A stretch of 64,000 nucleotides of DNA from Chryseobacterium gleum (GTDB lineage Bacteria; Bacteroidota; Bacteroidia; Flavobacteriales_D; Sanyastnellaceae): the NCBI GenBank assembly GCA_945881835.1, contig CAMCVP010000001.1, forward strand, positions 1 to 64,000. Reading direction: 5' to 3'. The position numbers were made by a program, and so were the translations under genes. Of the stretch, positions 1 through 9,000 are shown piece after piece (the first letter of the stretch is position 1; the number at the start of each line of letters is the position of its first letter). Under the pieces are notes generated by a model. The model was not told the DNA's origin. It did no database searches and saw only the letters and a list, made by a program, of their open reading frames with translations.

Positions 1-1
1 G

Positions 2-75
2 CTCCCCAGCCTGGACTCGAACCAGGGACCCCATGATTAACAGTCATGTGCTCTAACCAACTGAGCTACTAAGGA
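2..75 (-). tRNA. tRNA-Asn (anticodon GUU)
   Basis: Read on the minus strand, the sequence folds as a 74-base cloverleaf. The 7-bp acceptor stem contains two G-U pairs and the discriminator base is G. The D arm carries AGCTCAGTTGGTTAGAGC, the anticodon loop CTGTTAA gives GUU, and the T arm has loop TTCGAGT closed by CCTGG/CCAGG. Base 1 would be the first C of CCA, so whether CCA is encoded cannot be seen. The upstream side (76-125) has a weak TTGTTGG element but no clear TAnnTTTG box. Confidence 0.95.
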
Positions 76-284
76 ATTTAACATTTTTAGTGGAACTATT
101 CATTCCAACAAAAACAACTCCTCTTTGTCTTCAGTCTTCTGTCGTAACCAGAATAAAGCACCCGTCAGGGATTTCAAGAGAGGTGCAAATTTAATCAACA
201 TTTTTAATTCTACAAGAACAATCACAAAAAAAAATACTTCTTTTCATTTTCTCCGATGTACTTTTGATTCTACAAAATTTGTCT

Positions 285-1601
285 ATGATTCTCGCTTTTC
301 AACTTATACTTTCCCTCTCCATTCTTATTATTCTTCACGAACTAGGGCACTTCATTCCAGCAAGACTTTTCAAAATTCGCGTAGAGAAATTCTACCTCTT
401 TTTCGATCCTTGGTTTAGTCTAGTGAAAAAGAAAAAAGGAGACACCGAATACGGTATCGGTTGGCTGCCACTTGGCGGATACGTTAAGATTGCCGGCATG
501 GTAGACGAAAGCATGGACAAAGAGGCCATGGCTCTTCCTCCACAAGATTGGGAATTCCGCGCGAAACCAGCCTGGCAAAGACTCATTGTAATGATGGGCG
601 GAGTGATCGTGAACATGATCGTTGGATTCGTCCTATACGCCATTATCCTTGGGATGTGGGGACGCGATGTTCTTCCCGTTGAAAATGTAAAGTTCGGTGT
701 GCACGTGAACGAAACTATGAAGGCAGCCGGATTCCAAGAAGGTGATAAAATCTTAGCCCTGAATGGCGAACGCCCTCAAAGCTTCAGCGAAGTAAACAAG
801 TCTCTTCTCGTAGATAATATTTCTGTCGTTACTATTGAAAGAGGCGGGCAGAAAATGGACATTAATATTCCTGCAAACATTGGTCAGCAATTGGTAGACG
901 GAGGAGTGAAGACTGCACCTTTCGCAGTAAGACTCCCTTGCGTTGTCGATAGCGTAGTTGCTGGAAACAAAGCGGCTGAAGCTGGTCTAATGAAAGGAGA
1001 CAGTGTTGTTGGTTTGGGCGATGTTCATTCGATCTACTTCAACGACATTAAAGCAGAATTGAATAACAAGAAAGGTCAAACCGTTCCAATGTGGGTGAAG
1101 AGAAACGGACAAGAGGTGCAGTTGAACGTAGGAGTTAACGACGACGGAACCATCGGATTCATTCCGAAAGCCGACGTAAAACAATTCGGTGTGGAAACTC
1201 TTCATTACGGATTCTTCGCTGCCATTCCAGCAGGAGCGAAATGGGCTTGGGAAACATTCACAGACTATGGAAGTCAATTGAAATATTTGTTCTCTTCATC
1301 AGGGGCGAAGCAAGTAGGCGGATTCGGATCATTTGCAAAAATGTTCCCAGACCAATGGGACTGGGCTATCTTCTGGGAACGCACTGCTTTCATCTCGTTA
1401 ATCTTAGCCTTCATGAACATGCTTCCTATTCCTGCATTGGACGGCGGACACGTGATGTTCTTGCTTTGGGAAATGATTACCGGAAAAGCAGTGAGTCAGA
1501 AAATTCTAGAAAAGGCACAGATCGTAGGAATGGTGCTTCTTCTAGGTCTTATGCTTTGGGGAAATATCCTAGATATTTTCAGGGCTGTTGTTGGAAAATA
1601 G
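285..1601 (+). CDS. rseP: RseP-like site-2 intramembrane zinc metalloprotease
   Basis: This is an M50-family membrane protease of 438 residues. In other bacteria such enzymes cleave membrane-bound anti-sigma factors and remnant signal peptides. The zinc motif HELGH is at residues 18-22 in the first membrane segment, and the second active-site motif LDGGH places the metal-binding Asp near residue 386 in a C-terminal membrane helix. The periplasmic middle part has PDZ-like sequence (GFQEGDKILALNG). Length matches the family. The ATG at 285 was chosen over an in-frame TTG at 264 because it puts the first helix directly at the N-terminus. The 209 bases upstream (76-284) hold no other gene. The anti-sigma substrate is not in this window. 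Confidence 0.95.
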   Translation: MILAFQLILSLSILIILHELGHFIPARLFKIRVEKFYLFFDPWFSLVKKKKGDTEYGIGWLPLGGYVKIAGMVDESMDKEAMALPPQDWEFRAKPAWQRLIVMMGGVIVNMIVGFVLYAIILGMWGRDVLPVENVKFGVHVNETMKAAGFQEGDKILALNGERPQSFSEVNKSLLVDNISVVTIERGGQKMDINIPANIGQQLVDGGVKTAPFAVRLPCVVDSVVAGNKAAEAGLMKGDSVVGLGDVHSIYFNDIKAELNNKKGQTVPMWVKRNGQEVQLNVGVNDDGTIGFIPKADVKQFGVETLHYGFFAAIPAGAKWAWETFTDYGSQLKYLFSSSGAKQVGGFGSFAKMFPDQWDWAIFWERTAFISLILAFMNMLPIPALDGGHVMFLLWEMITGKAVSQKILEKAQIVGMVLLLGLMLWGNILDIFRAVVGK

Positions 1602-1619
1602 AAAACGTGTTTATATTTG
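1588..1619 (+). promoter_or_regulatory. Bacteroidota-type promoter of the tRNA-Leu gene
   Basis: TTGTTGG (1588-1594) is followed after 18 bases, counted from its second TTG, by TATATTTG (1612-1619), an exact TAnnTTTG match. The tRNA 5' end is 22 bases further on. The element overlaps the last codons of rseP. This is the cleanest promoter in the left part of the window. Confidence 0.7.
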
Positions 1620-1641
1620 CACTCCTCAAACGAGAGGAAAT

Positions 1642-1723
1642 GCCTAGATGGCGGAATTGGTAGACGCGCACGACTCAAAATCGTGTGTCTTCGGGCATGT
1701 GGGTTCGATTCCCACTCTGGGTA
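1642..1723 (+). tRNA. tRNA-Leu (anticodon CAA)
   Basis: This is a class II tRNA of 82 bases. The acceptor stem GCCTAGA pairs with TCTGGGT and the discriminator is A. The anticodon stem CACGA/TCGTG encloses CTCAAAA, which gives CAA. A variable arm (GTGTCTTCGGGCAT region) and T arm GTGGG/CCCAC follow. Only CA, not CCA, follows the discriminator, so CCA is added after transcription. It has its own promoter at 1588-1619 and terminator at 1729-1755. Confidence 0.95.
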
Positions 1724-1728
1724 CAGAG

Positions 1729-1755
1729 AAAGGCTTCTTCGGAAGCCTTTTTTTA
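1729..1755 (+). terminator. Rho-independent terminator with UUCG tetraloop
   Basis: A perfect 9-bp stem (1729-1737 with 1742-1750) is closed by loop TTCG and followed by a T tract (TTTTATT). It lies 6 bases after the tRNA-Leu and completes an autonomous tRNA transcription unit. Confidence 0.85.
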
Positions 1756-1766
1756 TTGCAGAATTT

Positions 1767-1886
1767 TTTCGTAGAATCTTGCTTCGCATCTTTCGTAGAA
1801 TCTTGTGAAACATCTTTCGCAGAATCTTGCTTCGCATCTTTCGCAGAATCTTGTGAAACATCTTTCGAAGAATATTGTAATATTGC
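1767..1886 (+). repeat. Tandem 24-bp repeat array, five units in two alternating versions
   Basis: The units are 1767-1790, 1791-1814, 1815-1838, 1839-1862 and a degraded 1863-1886. Each begins TTTCGYAGAATCTTG. Units 1 and 3 end CTTCGCATC-type while units 2 and 4 end GTGAAACATC-type, so the higher-order period is 48 bp. The array sits between the tRNA-Leu terminator and the arsR promoter, and its last degraded unit runs into the arsR operator region. Read on the minus strand in one frame it gives QDSAKDV/QDSAKDA peptides. The same unit recurs within a gene at 51421-51487. There are no spacers, so this is not a CRISPR array. Confidence 0.9.
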
Positions 1887-1891
1887 AATAT
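1880..1891. promoter_or_regulatory. Palindromic candidate ArsR operator
   Basis: ATATTGCAATAT is a perfect 12-bp palindrome ending 11 bases before the arsR start codon. It overlaps TAATATTG (1878-1885), a one-mismatch form of the TAnnTTTG box. A repressor bound here would block the promoter, which fits autoregulation by an ArsR/SmtB protein. No binding data can be read from the sequence. Confidence 0.45.
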
Positions 1892-1902
1892 ACAAATACA
1901 AT

Positions 1903-2232
1903 ATGGGAACCACGAAAGCAGAGCTCTTCACAAAGAAACAAAACGAAACCGCTTCGTTGTTGAAGGCTATTGCACATCCTGCACGTATTGCTATTGTTGA
2001 GTATCTCATGAATGTAGAGTCTTGTATATGCGGTGACATCGTGAACAAACTGCCACTTGCGCAACCCACCGTGTCGCAACACTTGAAAGAGTTGAAGCTC
2101 GCTGGAATCATTCAAGGTTCCATTGAAGGAAACTCCATCTGCTACTGCTTGAATGAAAAGACCATTCAAAAATTAAAGGTCTATTTTGAAACAATAGAGA
2201 ACAAAATTTCGAAACAAATTAAATGTTGCTAA
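1903..2232 (+). CDS. arsR: ArsR/SmtB-family metalloregulator
   Basis: A 109-residue winged-helix repressor heading an arsenic operon. Residues 20-80 contain the ArsR fold, with recognition-helix sequence QPTVSQHLKELKLAGII (54-70). A CxC pair (C41, C43) lies where classical ArsR proteins have ELCVCDL, and there is a second CxC (C80, C82). The chain ends in a vicinal Cys pair (C108-C109). These thiols are the likely As(III) ligands. The reading frame stays open upstream through the 24-bp repeats into the tRNA gene, but the family begins at the ATG at 1903, next to the candidate operator. It is followed after one base by the DUF6428 gene. Confidence 0.92.
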   Translation: MGTTKAELFTKKQNETASLLKAIAHPARIAIVEYLMNVESCICGDIVNKLPLAQPTVSQHLKELKLAGIIQGSIEGNSICYCLNEKTIQKLKVYFETIENKISKQIKCC

Positions 2233-2233
2233 T

Positions 2234-2707
2234 ATGAAAATCTCAGAATTGAAAAGCCGATTAAACGAAGTGGATACGCTCGTTTTCGAATTGCCAAACG
2301 GACAAACTGTTCCTGCGCATTTTCATGTGACAGAAGTGGGACTCATTGCCAAACACTACATCGATTGCGGCGGCACCGTGCGTAATGAAAAGACAGCGAG
2401 CTTCCAACTTTGGGAAGCAAACGATTTCGATCACCGCTTAGCTCCTTCGAAATTTCTGGGTATTATTCTGCAGTCGGAAAATATTTTCGATATGAATGAC
2501 CTTGAGGTCGAAGTGGAATACCAATCGGAAACCATTGGAAAATACAACCTGGCTTTTGCAGATGGAAAATTCAAAATGATTTCAACGCAAACCAATTGTC
2601 TTGCGCAAGACAAATGCGGAATTCCACCAAGTAAGTTGAAGGTGAACTTGAATACAATTGGTACGAATACAAATACAACCTGCACACCCGGAGGCGGATG
2701 CTGCTAA
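2234..2707 (+). CDS. DUF6428-type protein of the arsenic operon
   Basis: A 157-residue soluble protein of the DUF6428 kind, recalled as common in Bacteroidota ars operons; its function is not established. Visible features are His residues in AHFHVTE (27-33), C45 in the segment YIDCGGT, and a cysteine-rich tail with C122-x5-C128, C150-x5-C156 and the final pair C156-C157. The double-Cys C-terminus repeats the pattern of the preceding ArsR, which suggests that both bind arsenite. A role as an arsenite carrier to the Acr3 pump is inference. It lies one base after arsR and ten bases before acr3, so co-transcription is near certain. Confidence 0.8.
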   Translation: MKISELKSRLNEVDTLVFELPNGQTVPAHFHVTEVGLIAKHYIDCGGTVRNEKTASFQLWEANDFDHRLAPSKFLGIILQSENIFDMNDLEVEVEYQSETIGKYNLAFADGKFKMISTQTNCLAQDKCGIPPSKLKVNLNTIGTNTNTTCTPGGGCC

Positions 2708-2717
2708 ACTTTTTTCT

Positions 2718-3752
2718 ATGCAAGTCAAACTCAAATTCCTCGATCGCTTCCTAACCCTTTGGATATTCCTAGCCATGCTTGTTGGCGTGGGGTTGGGCTA
2801 TTTCTTTCCAAGCATTGCGAATATCACCAACAGCCTTTCTGTTGGAACCACAAACATTCCGCTCGCCATTGGATTAATTCTAATGATGTTTCCTCCGTTA
2901 GCAAAGGTGAACTACAGCCTCTTGCCGAAAGCGTTTCAGGATAAAAAAGTCATGACGCTTTCGCTATTCTTGAATTGGATTGTCGGGCCCATTCTCATGT
3001 TTACGTTGGCACTTTTATTTCTAAGAGATGAACCGCATTACATGGTCGGACTCATTCTCATTGGACTTGCCCGATGCATTGCCATGGTAATCGTTTGGAA
3101 CGACCTCGCTGGAGGAAACAGAGAATACGGCGCGTTGCTCATTGCCTTAAACAGCGTGTTTCAGGTGCTGTCTTATTCATTCTATGCATGGCTCTTCATT
3201 AACGTTCTTCCGAATACCTTGGGACTCGGAAACTTCAGTGTTTCTGTACCTATGAGCGAAGTCACACAAAGCGTTTTGATCTATCTGGGAATTCCATTTC
3301 TTGCCGGATTTCTCACACGCTATTTTCTTATTCAATCGAAAGGAGAAGAATGGTACAACCGAAAATTCATTCCGAGAATTTCACCCATTACACTTTACGC
3401 GTTGCTCTTCACCATTGTGTTGATGTTTAGTTTGAAGGGCGATAAAATTTTGGAACTTCCTCTCGATGTTTTGCGAATTGCCGTTCCTCTCGTCATCTAT
3501 TTTGCACTTATGTTTTTCGTGAGCTTCTTCGTGAACAAATCAATGGGTGTAGACTATGCGAAGAACGCTGCCATCTCATTCACGGCTACCGGAAATAATT
3601 TCGAATTAGCCATTGCTGTTGCTATATCGGTTTTCGGAATTCATTCTGCGGAAGCGTTCGTGGGTGTCATTGGTCCGTTGGTAGAAGTTCCTGTTTTAAT
3701 TCTTTTGGTGAAAGCCAGTTTATTCCTCAAGAAAAAATATTATACACTATGA
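2718..3752 (+). CDS. acr3: Acr3-family arsenite efflux permease
   Basis: A 344-residue inner-membrane carrier with about ten hydrophobic segments that expels arsenite using the proton gradient. The Acr3 signature [18 protein letters not shown] contains the essential Cys at residue 120 in the fourth helix. The late segment [16 protein letters not shown] contains the conserved Glu of the family. The ATG at 2718 gives the usual N-terminus with a first helix at about residues 12-30; an in-frame start inside the previous gene would add unrelated residues. Its stop overlaps the arsC start (ATGA at 3749). Confidence 0.95.
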   Translation: MQVKLKFLDRFLTLWIFLAMLVGVGLGYFFPSIANITNSLSVGTTNIPLAIGLILMMFPPLAKVNYSLLPKAFQDKKVMTLSLFLNWIVGPILMFTLALLFLRDEPHYMVGLILIGLARCIAMVIVWNDLAGGNREYGALLIALNSVFQVLSYSFYAWLFINVLPNTLGLGNFSVSVPMSEVTQSVLIYLGIPFLAGFLTRYFLIQSKGEEWYNRKFIPRISPITLYALLFTIVLMFSLKGDKILELPLDVLRIAVPLVIYFALMFFVSFFVNKSMGVDYAKNAAISFTATGNNFELAIAVAISVFGIHSAEAFVGVIGPLVEVPVLILLVKASLFLKKKYYTL

Positions 3753-4162
3753 AAAACATACTAGTTCTCTGCACAGGAAACAGTTGCAGAAGTCAAATCG
3801 CCGAAGGTTTCCTTCGTCATTATGCCGGAGAAAAGGCGAACGTTTATAGCGCAGGCGTTGAAACGCATGGCGTAAATCCGCGGGCTATTTCAATCATGAA
3901 AGAAGCGGGAATTGACATTTCCAATCACACGTCGAATCACGTCGACGAATACGGGAACATCAATTTCGATTTTATCATTACGGTATGCGATAACGCCAAA
4001 GAGCGTTGCCCGTATTTCCCTTCGAAGGCTGAAAGATTTCATTACAACTTTCCCGATCCGGCAAAGGCAACAGGCACGGAAGAAGAAATTACAAATGAGT
4101 TTAGACGAGTACGTTTGCTCATTAATGATTATTGTAAGGAATTCGTAGATAAGTACATCTAA
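3749..4162 (+). CDS. arsC: Arsenate reductase, thioredoxin-coupled (LMW phosphatase fold)
   Basis: A 137-residue cytosolic enzyme that reduces arsenate to arsenite for export by Acr3. The P-loop CTGNSCR is at residues 8-14 (nucleophile C8, Arg14). The redox cysteines C80 and C87 ([10 protein letters not shown]) match the relay of the Staphylococcus-type ArsC, and the general acid is in FPDPAKA. All three catalytic cysteines are present, so it is probably active with thioredoxin. It is translationally coupled to acr3 through a 4-base overlap. Confidence 0.94.
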   Translation: MKNILVLCTGNSCRSQIAEGFLRHYAGEKANVYSAGVETHGVNPRAISIMKEAGIDISNHTSNHVDEYGNINFDFIITVCDNAKERCPYFPSKAERFHYNFPDPAKATGTEEEITNEFRRVRLLINDYCKEFVDKYI

Positions 4163-4201
4163 GGAAAATTCTCAGTGTAACTTGCTTGAAATTCTTTCGA
4201 T

Positions 4202-4912
4202 ATGAAAACATTTCAAAGCGACATTTCCAACAAATCATTTTCTGTTGCTGAACGAATTTCAGGACATATTGTTCAGCCGAATATTTTGGGATTAATTCAA
4301 AGTGAAAATCCAAATTTCACTATCGATTCACATTTGTCTATTTCTGAATTGAATCAATATCGTGAAAAATATTTGCGTGCACTTTTGGAAAGAGAACGTC
4401 TTGCTATTTCTGGATTGGAAGGGGCCGTTCTGGCTTCAATAAGCAACGAAACCACACTCGCAGACAAGATAGAATTCGAAGACAATACGACCTATACTTA
4501 CGGACAGCGCCTGGCCGATAACGTGGCCACTTTTGGTGGAAGTTGGACTTTCATTATTGCATTCGGTGTGTTCTTATTTATCTGGATAATCACGAATGTT
4601 TTTGTTCTTGTATCACGTCCTTTCGACCCATATCCTTTTATCTTTTTGAATTTGATTCTCTCGTGTATTGCTGCTCTTCAGGCGCCTGTAATAATGATGA
4701 GCCAAAACAGACAAGAAGAAAAAGACAGAAGTAGAGCGAAGAAAGATTACATGATTAACCTGAAAGCAGAATTGGAAATTCGCATGCTGCACGAAAAAAT
4801 TGATCATCTAATTTTGCACCAACAACAAGACTTATTGGAAATTCAGAATATTCAGGTAGATATGCTGAAAGATGTTTTGAATAAATTTGAAAAATCAACA
4901 AAGCAAGAATAA
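4202..4912 (+). CDS. DUF1003 membrane protein
   Basis: A 236-residue protein with a soluble N-terminal half, two membrane helices (about residues 115-137 and 148-168) and a charged, probably coiled-coil C-terminal tail. The motif RLADNVATFGGSWTFII, followed by PFDPYPFIFLN and APVIMMSQNRQ, is the DUF1003 signature. The biochemical function is unknown. It starts 39 bases after arsC, so it may be a distal part of the arsenic transcript, but DUF1003 has no established link to arsenic. Confidence 0.85.
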   Translation: MKTFQSDISNKSFSVAERISGHIVQPNILGLIQSENPNFTIDSHLSISELNQYREKYLRALLERERLAISGLEGAVLASISNETTLADKIEFEDNTTYTYGQRLADNVATFGGSWTFIIAFGVFLFIWIITNVFVLVSRPFDPYPFIFLNLILSCIAALQAPVIMMSQNRQEEKDRSRAKKDYMINLKAELEIRMLHEKIDHLILHQQQDLLEIQNIQVDMLKDVLNKFEKSTKQE

Positions 4913-5352
4913 TGACCGTTACGGAATACGTACAAGCTCTTCCTGAAGAACGAAGAGTTGTAATAGAAAGATTACAGAAATTGTTTAAGAAAAATCTACC
5001 CAAGGGATTTGAAGAACAGATGAGTTACGGTATGGTTGGATATGTTGTTCCGCATACGATTTATGCAGACGGCTACCACTGTGATCCAAAACTTCCTTTG
5101 CCATTTCTTTCAATTGCTTCACAGAAGAATTTCATTGCGGTTTACCACATGGGTGTCTATGCCGTTCCTGAATTGTACGACTGGTTTGTTTCGGAATATC
5201 CCAAACATTGCAAGTCGAAATTAGACATGGGAAAGTCATGTATTCGCTTCAAAAAAATGGAAGAAATTCCGTACGAGCTAATAGCGGAATTGGCGAAGAA
5301 GATGACGGTTCAAGATTGGATTTCTTGCTACGAAAAAAATTACAAGAAGTAA
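4912..5352 (+). CDS. DUF1801 (YdhG-like) protein
   Basis: A 146-residue soluble protein. The N-terminal part (VTEYVQALPEERR) and the segment FEEQMSYGMVGYVVP match the DUF1801 alpha/beta fold, whose role is unknown. The start codon overlaps the stop of the DUF1003 gene (TAATG), which indicates coupled translation. The gene ends one base before the convergent MBL hydrolase. Confidence 0.82.
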   Translation: MTVTEYVQALPEERRVVIERLQKLFKKNLPKGFEEQMSYGMVGYVVPHTIYADGYHCDPKLPLPFLSIASQKNFIAVYHMGVYAVPELYDWFVSEYPKHCKSKLDMGKSCIRFKKMEEIPYELIAELAKKMTVQDWISCYEKNYKK

Positions 5353-5353
5353 A

Positions 5354-5992
5354 TTAGATTCCTTTCACAAAGGGATTTTCATTCTTCTCTTCTCCAATGG
5401 TTGTGGTGTCTCCATGTCCGCAATAAATCACGGTTTCTTCAGGAAGGGCATACATTTTTGTGCGAATAGAATCTGCCAATGTTTCGAAATCGCCACCCGG
5501 TAAATCCGTTCTTCCGATGCTTCGTTCAAACAACACATCGCCGCTGAAAACAACACCTTCTTCTTTGAAATAAAAAGCTACATGTCCAGGGCTGTGTCCA
5601 GGTACGAAAAGCACATCGGTCTCGAATCCATGACGATTCATTTTTCCTTCCTCGAGAATGTATTCCGGCTCTGGTCCTGCGGTGTATGGAATGCCATACA
5701 TGCCTGCAACCAGTTCGCTTCGTTCAATATTCACATGATCTAATTCATGCGCGATTCCCTTCAACCCAAATTCGCGAAAACAAAAATCCAATCCCATAAT
5801 GTGATCAATGTGGCAGTGTGTGAGCCAAACATCGACTACGGTTAGTTCTTCCGATTTCAACCAGGAAAGAAATTCAGATTCTTCCAAACGATTGCTCATG
5901 CCTGGATCAATGATAACGGCTTGTTTTTCTGCGTTCCAAATGACATGTGTGTTCTCAGAGAAGGCGTTGAATTGAAAAGATTGAATATTCAT
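5354..5992 (-). CDS. MBL-fold metal-dependent hydrolase (glyoxalase II-like)
   Basis: A 212-residue metallo-beta-lactamase-fold hydrolase. The metal motif is THCHIDH at residues 58-64 (H59, H61, D63, H64). Further ligands lie in GHSPGH, SGDVLF and the late YCGHG. The sequence suits the glyoxalase II-like thioester hydrolases common in Bacteroidota, but it is shorter than true GloB and the substrate cannot be fixed. It diverges from the TolB-like gene and its coding end abuts the DUF1801 gene. Confidence 0.88.
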   Translation of the reverse strand: MNIQSFQFNAFSENTHVIWNAEKQAVIIDPGMSNRLEESEFLSWLKSEELTVVDVWLTHCHIDHIMGLDFCFREFGLKGIAHELDHVNIERSELVAGMYGIPYTAGPEPEYILEEGKMNRHGFETDVLFVPGHSPGHVAFYFKEEGVVFSGDVLFERSIGRTDLPGGDFETLADSIRTKMYALPEETVIYCGHGDTTTIGEEKNENPFVKGI

Positions 5993-6007
5993 TGCGACGA
6001 GGTATTT

Positions 6008-6015
6008 TATGTTTG
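6008..6015 (+). promoter_or_regulatory. -7 promoter box of the TolB-like gene
   Basis: TATGTTTG is an exact TAnnTTTG match, with a TTG 24 bases upstream at 5981-5983. It lies 24 bases before the chosen start at 6040. That argues against the earlier in-frame ATG-like start at 5992, which would lie upstream of the promoter. Confidence 0.5.
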
Positions 6016-6039
6016 CGAAAATACGCGTACTTTGGTAGT

Positions 6040-9000
6040 ATGATTCGCGAAAGGGGACTGCCGTTTTATTTTTTAGTTGTGCTGTCGGTGTTGAATGCCT
6101 TCGCAGGGCAAGCCCAGTTTTACAGAGGATCTAATGTTTCTTTTGGAAAAAACAGGGTTCAACATAAGCCTTTCGATTGGTCTTATTTTCCGGGTGAGCA
6201 CTTTGAAGTGTACTATTATCAAGGTGGACAACAGATAGCTGAGCGGTCACTGCTTTATTGTGAGCAGGAAAAAATGCGTCTTCAAAAGTTTTATAATGTT
6301 CAGCTCGACGATAAAATTCAGGTGGTGTGCTTCAACAAACAAAGTGAATTTCGTCAAAGTAATTTAGGATTATCAGATGAAGAAACCGCAAGCATTGGTG
6401 GGGCGACGAATATTTTAGGAAATAAAATGTTCGTGTATTTCGAAGGAACCGATTTTGAATTGCGCCAACAAATTGCGTTGGGACTTTCGCGCATTATGTA
6501 TTTGCAGCTTATTTATGGAGGCGATTGGAGGAGCGTGGTTCGCGGAAACAATCGCATTGCTATTCCGACATGGTTTTCAGAAGGTGTAATTCGTTACGCC
6601 GCGCTGAAAGATGATCGTGCAAGTGAGCGCGCTGCTGAGGATTGGTACACCAATGCGCGCTATCCGAATATCCATAGATTAACCGGTGTTCAAGCGGCAC
6701 TCGTTGGACAAAGTTTTTGGTCGTACATCGGAAATATTTATGGTGAAAATGTGGTGCTTGGCATTCTGAATATGACGCAATTGTTTCGCGGTACCGACGG
6801 TGGATTTCAATATGTAATTGGAAGAAATACGGAAACGGTAGTCGCAGATTATCAGCGTTTCATTCAACAAGGAAGAGACTTGAAATTGGTTGAAGAAGAA
6901 TTGGAAAATCTTCACGTGAAGCGGAAAAAATTTCAATTCTTGGAAGAAGGTGTGGTGGGGAAATTTAAGAACACTTACTTGCATGTGACTCCTTCACCCA
7001 ATCAAAAAAAATGGGCATACACGTCGCATTTTAAGGGCGAGTATACGGTGTATATTTATGACACTGAGACCAAGGAAACTACCAAAGTTTCTCGAGGCGA
7101 TTTCAAAAGTGATCGTATTCCAGATGAGAGCACACCGCAGTTGGCGTGGCATCCGAACGGAAAGGTGCTTTCGTATGTGACTGAAAAAAACGGAAAATTA
7201 TTTTGGAATACGTATCAGCTTGAAAGTAAAAAAAAGTCTACAAAGGAGTTGTTTCAAATAGAAAAAATTCTAAGTATGAAATATTCTCCCGATGGGAAGA
7301 GAGTAGTGCTGAGCGGAACGTTAAACGGCAAGACGAATATTTGTTTGCTTCCGATTACAGCGAATGTTCCGCAGAAATTGACCGATGATAATTTCGATGA
7401 CATAGACCCCGTTTTTTCTTCCGATGGAAACACCATTTATTTCAGCTCTAATCGGGGTGAAAATTTGAAGCTGAATAACCACGACAGCATTCGTTCAGAC
7501 GATTCGAATTTTCATATTTATAAATTGAAGCTAACCGATGACTACAAGAGCGACGAGCTCATTCAGCTGACCAATGCGAATTATTCAGATAAGCATTTGG
7601 CGGTTGGAAGGGAGAATAAAATTCAGTTTATTCGATCAAAAGCGTTGTTCGAGGAGCGTTGTTCTGTTTATCGAGACAGTGCTATTTCAAGCATCGACAC
7701 CACTATTCATTATCGTTATTTCAATGTCACAGAAACCCTTCAAAAAACAAATCGGAAGACCTTGAATTTTTTCATTGGATCCGATCAAACCCAAGCGAAT
7801 TGGTTGGTCGAGGAATTAGGTGTTCCTTTTTCAATGCGTGTGAATTTGGTAAACGACCGACCCATTGAAATTGAAGGAGACGAGAGCCAGCCCGAAAAAG
7901 AAAAGTCTGCTTACACCGAAATGGTTTGGGTTGCTAAGAAAAAAAACGATACAAGAATCGATACTGAGAACTTCGCTTTTCCAGGCGATAAAAAGAAACA
8001 ACAGGAAAGCTTGAAGCAGGCAGAAGTACTGACGCAATTGACGAAAATAGATATTCCGAAGGCGAAGAATTACATGGTGAACTACACCACGAGTTATCTT
8101 CAATCTTCTGTAGACAATCAGTTCGCAAGTTCATTCTATCAGAACTATACGGGGCCAACGAGTATTTCTCCGGGATTCTCCGGATTCTTTAAAGTTGGAG
8201 TTTCCGACTTAATGGAAGATTATAAGTTAACAGCTGGGGTTCGCATTGCAGCAAGTTTCAACAACAGTGATTTCGGATTGTCATTTGAGAATTTGAAGAA
8301 CAGATGGGATAAGAAAGCCTCACTGCAAAGGCAATCGCAAGAGATTTCGCAGCAGTACGCGACCATTCGTGTTCAGACATACAATTTAACGCACGAATGG
8401 AAATATCCGTTTACAGAAACCAGTGCGATTAAATTAACGGCCATTGGGCGCAACGACCGAATGGTCGTTCTGTCGAGTGATCCCTACACGGCATCATACA
8501 AGAATCAGAACGAATGGAATCTAGGCGGAAAGGTCGAATACATCTTCGACAACACCTACATCAAAGGATTGAATTACAGAACAGGCACACGCTTCAAAGC
8601 ATGGGGAGAACATTTTCGTCAGCCAACCAAGTGGAAGGAAGAAAACTCGATCTATGTCGTTGGATTTGATTTCCGTCATTACCAGCCTATTCATCGCGAT
8701 TTAACTTTTGCATTTCGTTTGTGTGGAAGCAGTTCTTTCGGCGATTATAAAGTGGTGAATTACTTGGGAGGAGTAGATAATTGGTTGGGGCAGAAAGTAG
8801 ATAATTCGGTTCTTGTTTCTAGTACTCAAGGATACACGTTTCAGGCATTTGCCGGTCCGTTGAGAGGCTTCTATGTAAATGCACGCAATGGAAATAATTT
8901 CCTTTTAAGTAATTCGGAATTGCGCTTGCCACTCTTTAGGTATTTGAGTAACAAATCCATCAAATCAGATTTCGCGGACAATTTTCAAGTGGTTGGATTC

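Noticed and set aside
264-284. TTG start for rseP
   Set aside because: The ATG at 285 gives the usual N-terminus with the HELGH helix directly following.
1767-1886. CRISPR array
   Set aside because: Units are directly adjacent with no unique spacers, and no cas genes are near.
1648-1902. Upstream extension of arsR through the repeat array into the tRNA-Leu gene
   Set aside because: The frame is open only because the 24-bp repeats lack stops; the extra residues are repeat-encoded and the family starts at 1903 next to the promoter and operator.
5992-6039. Earlier start for the TolB-like protein at 5992
   Set aside because: It would lie upstream of the exact TAnnTTTG box and would add residues before a good signal peptide.
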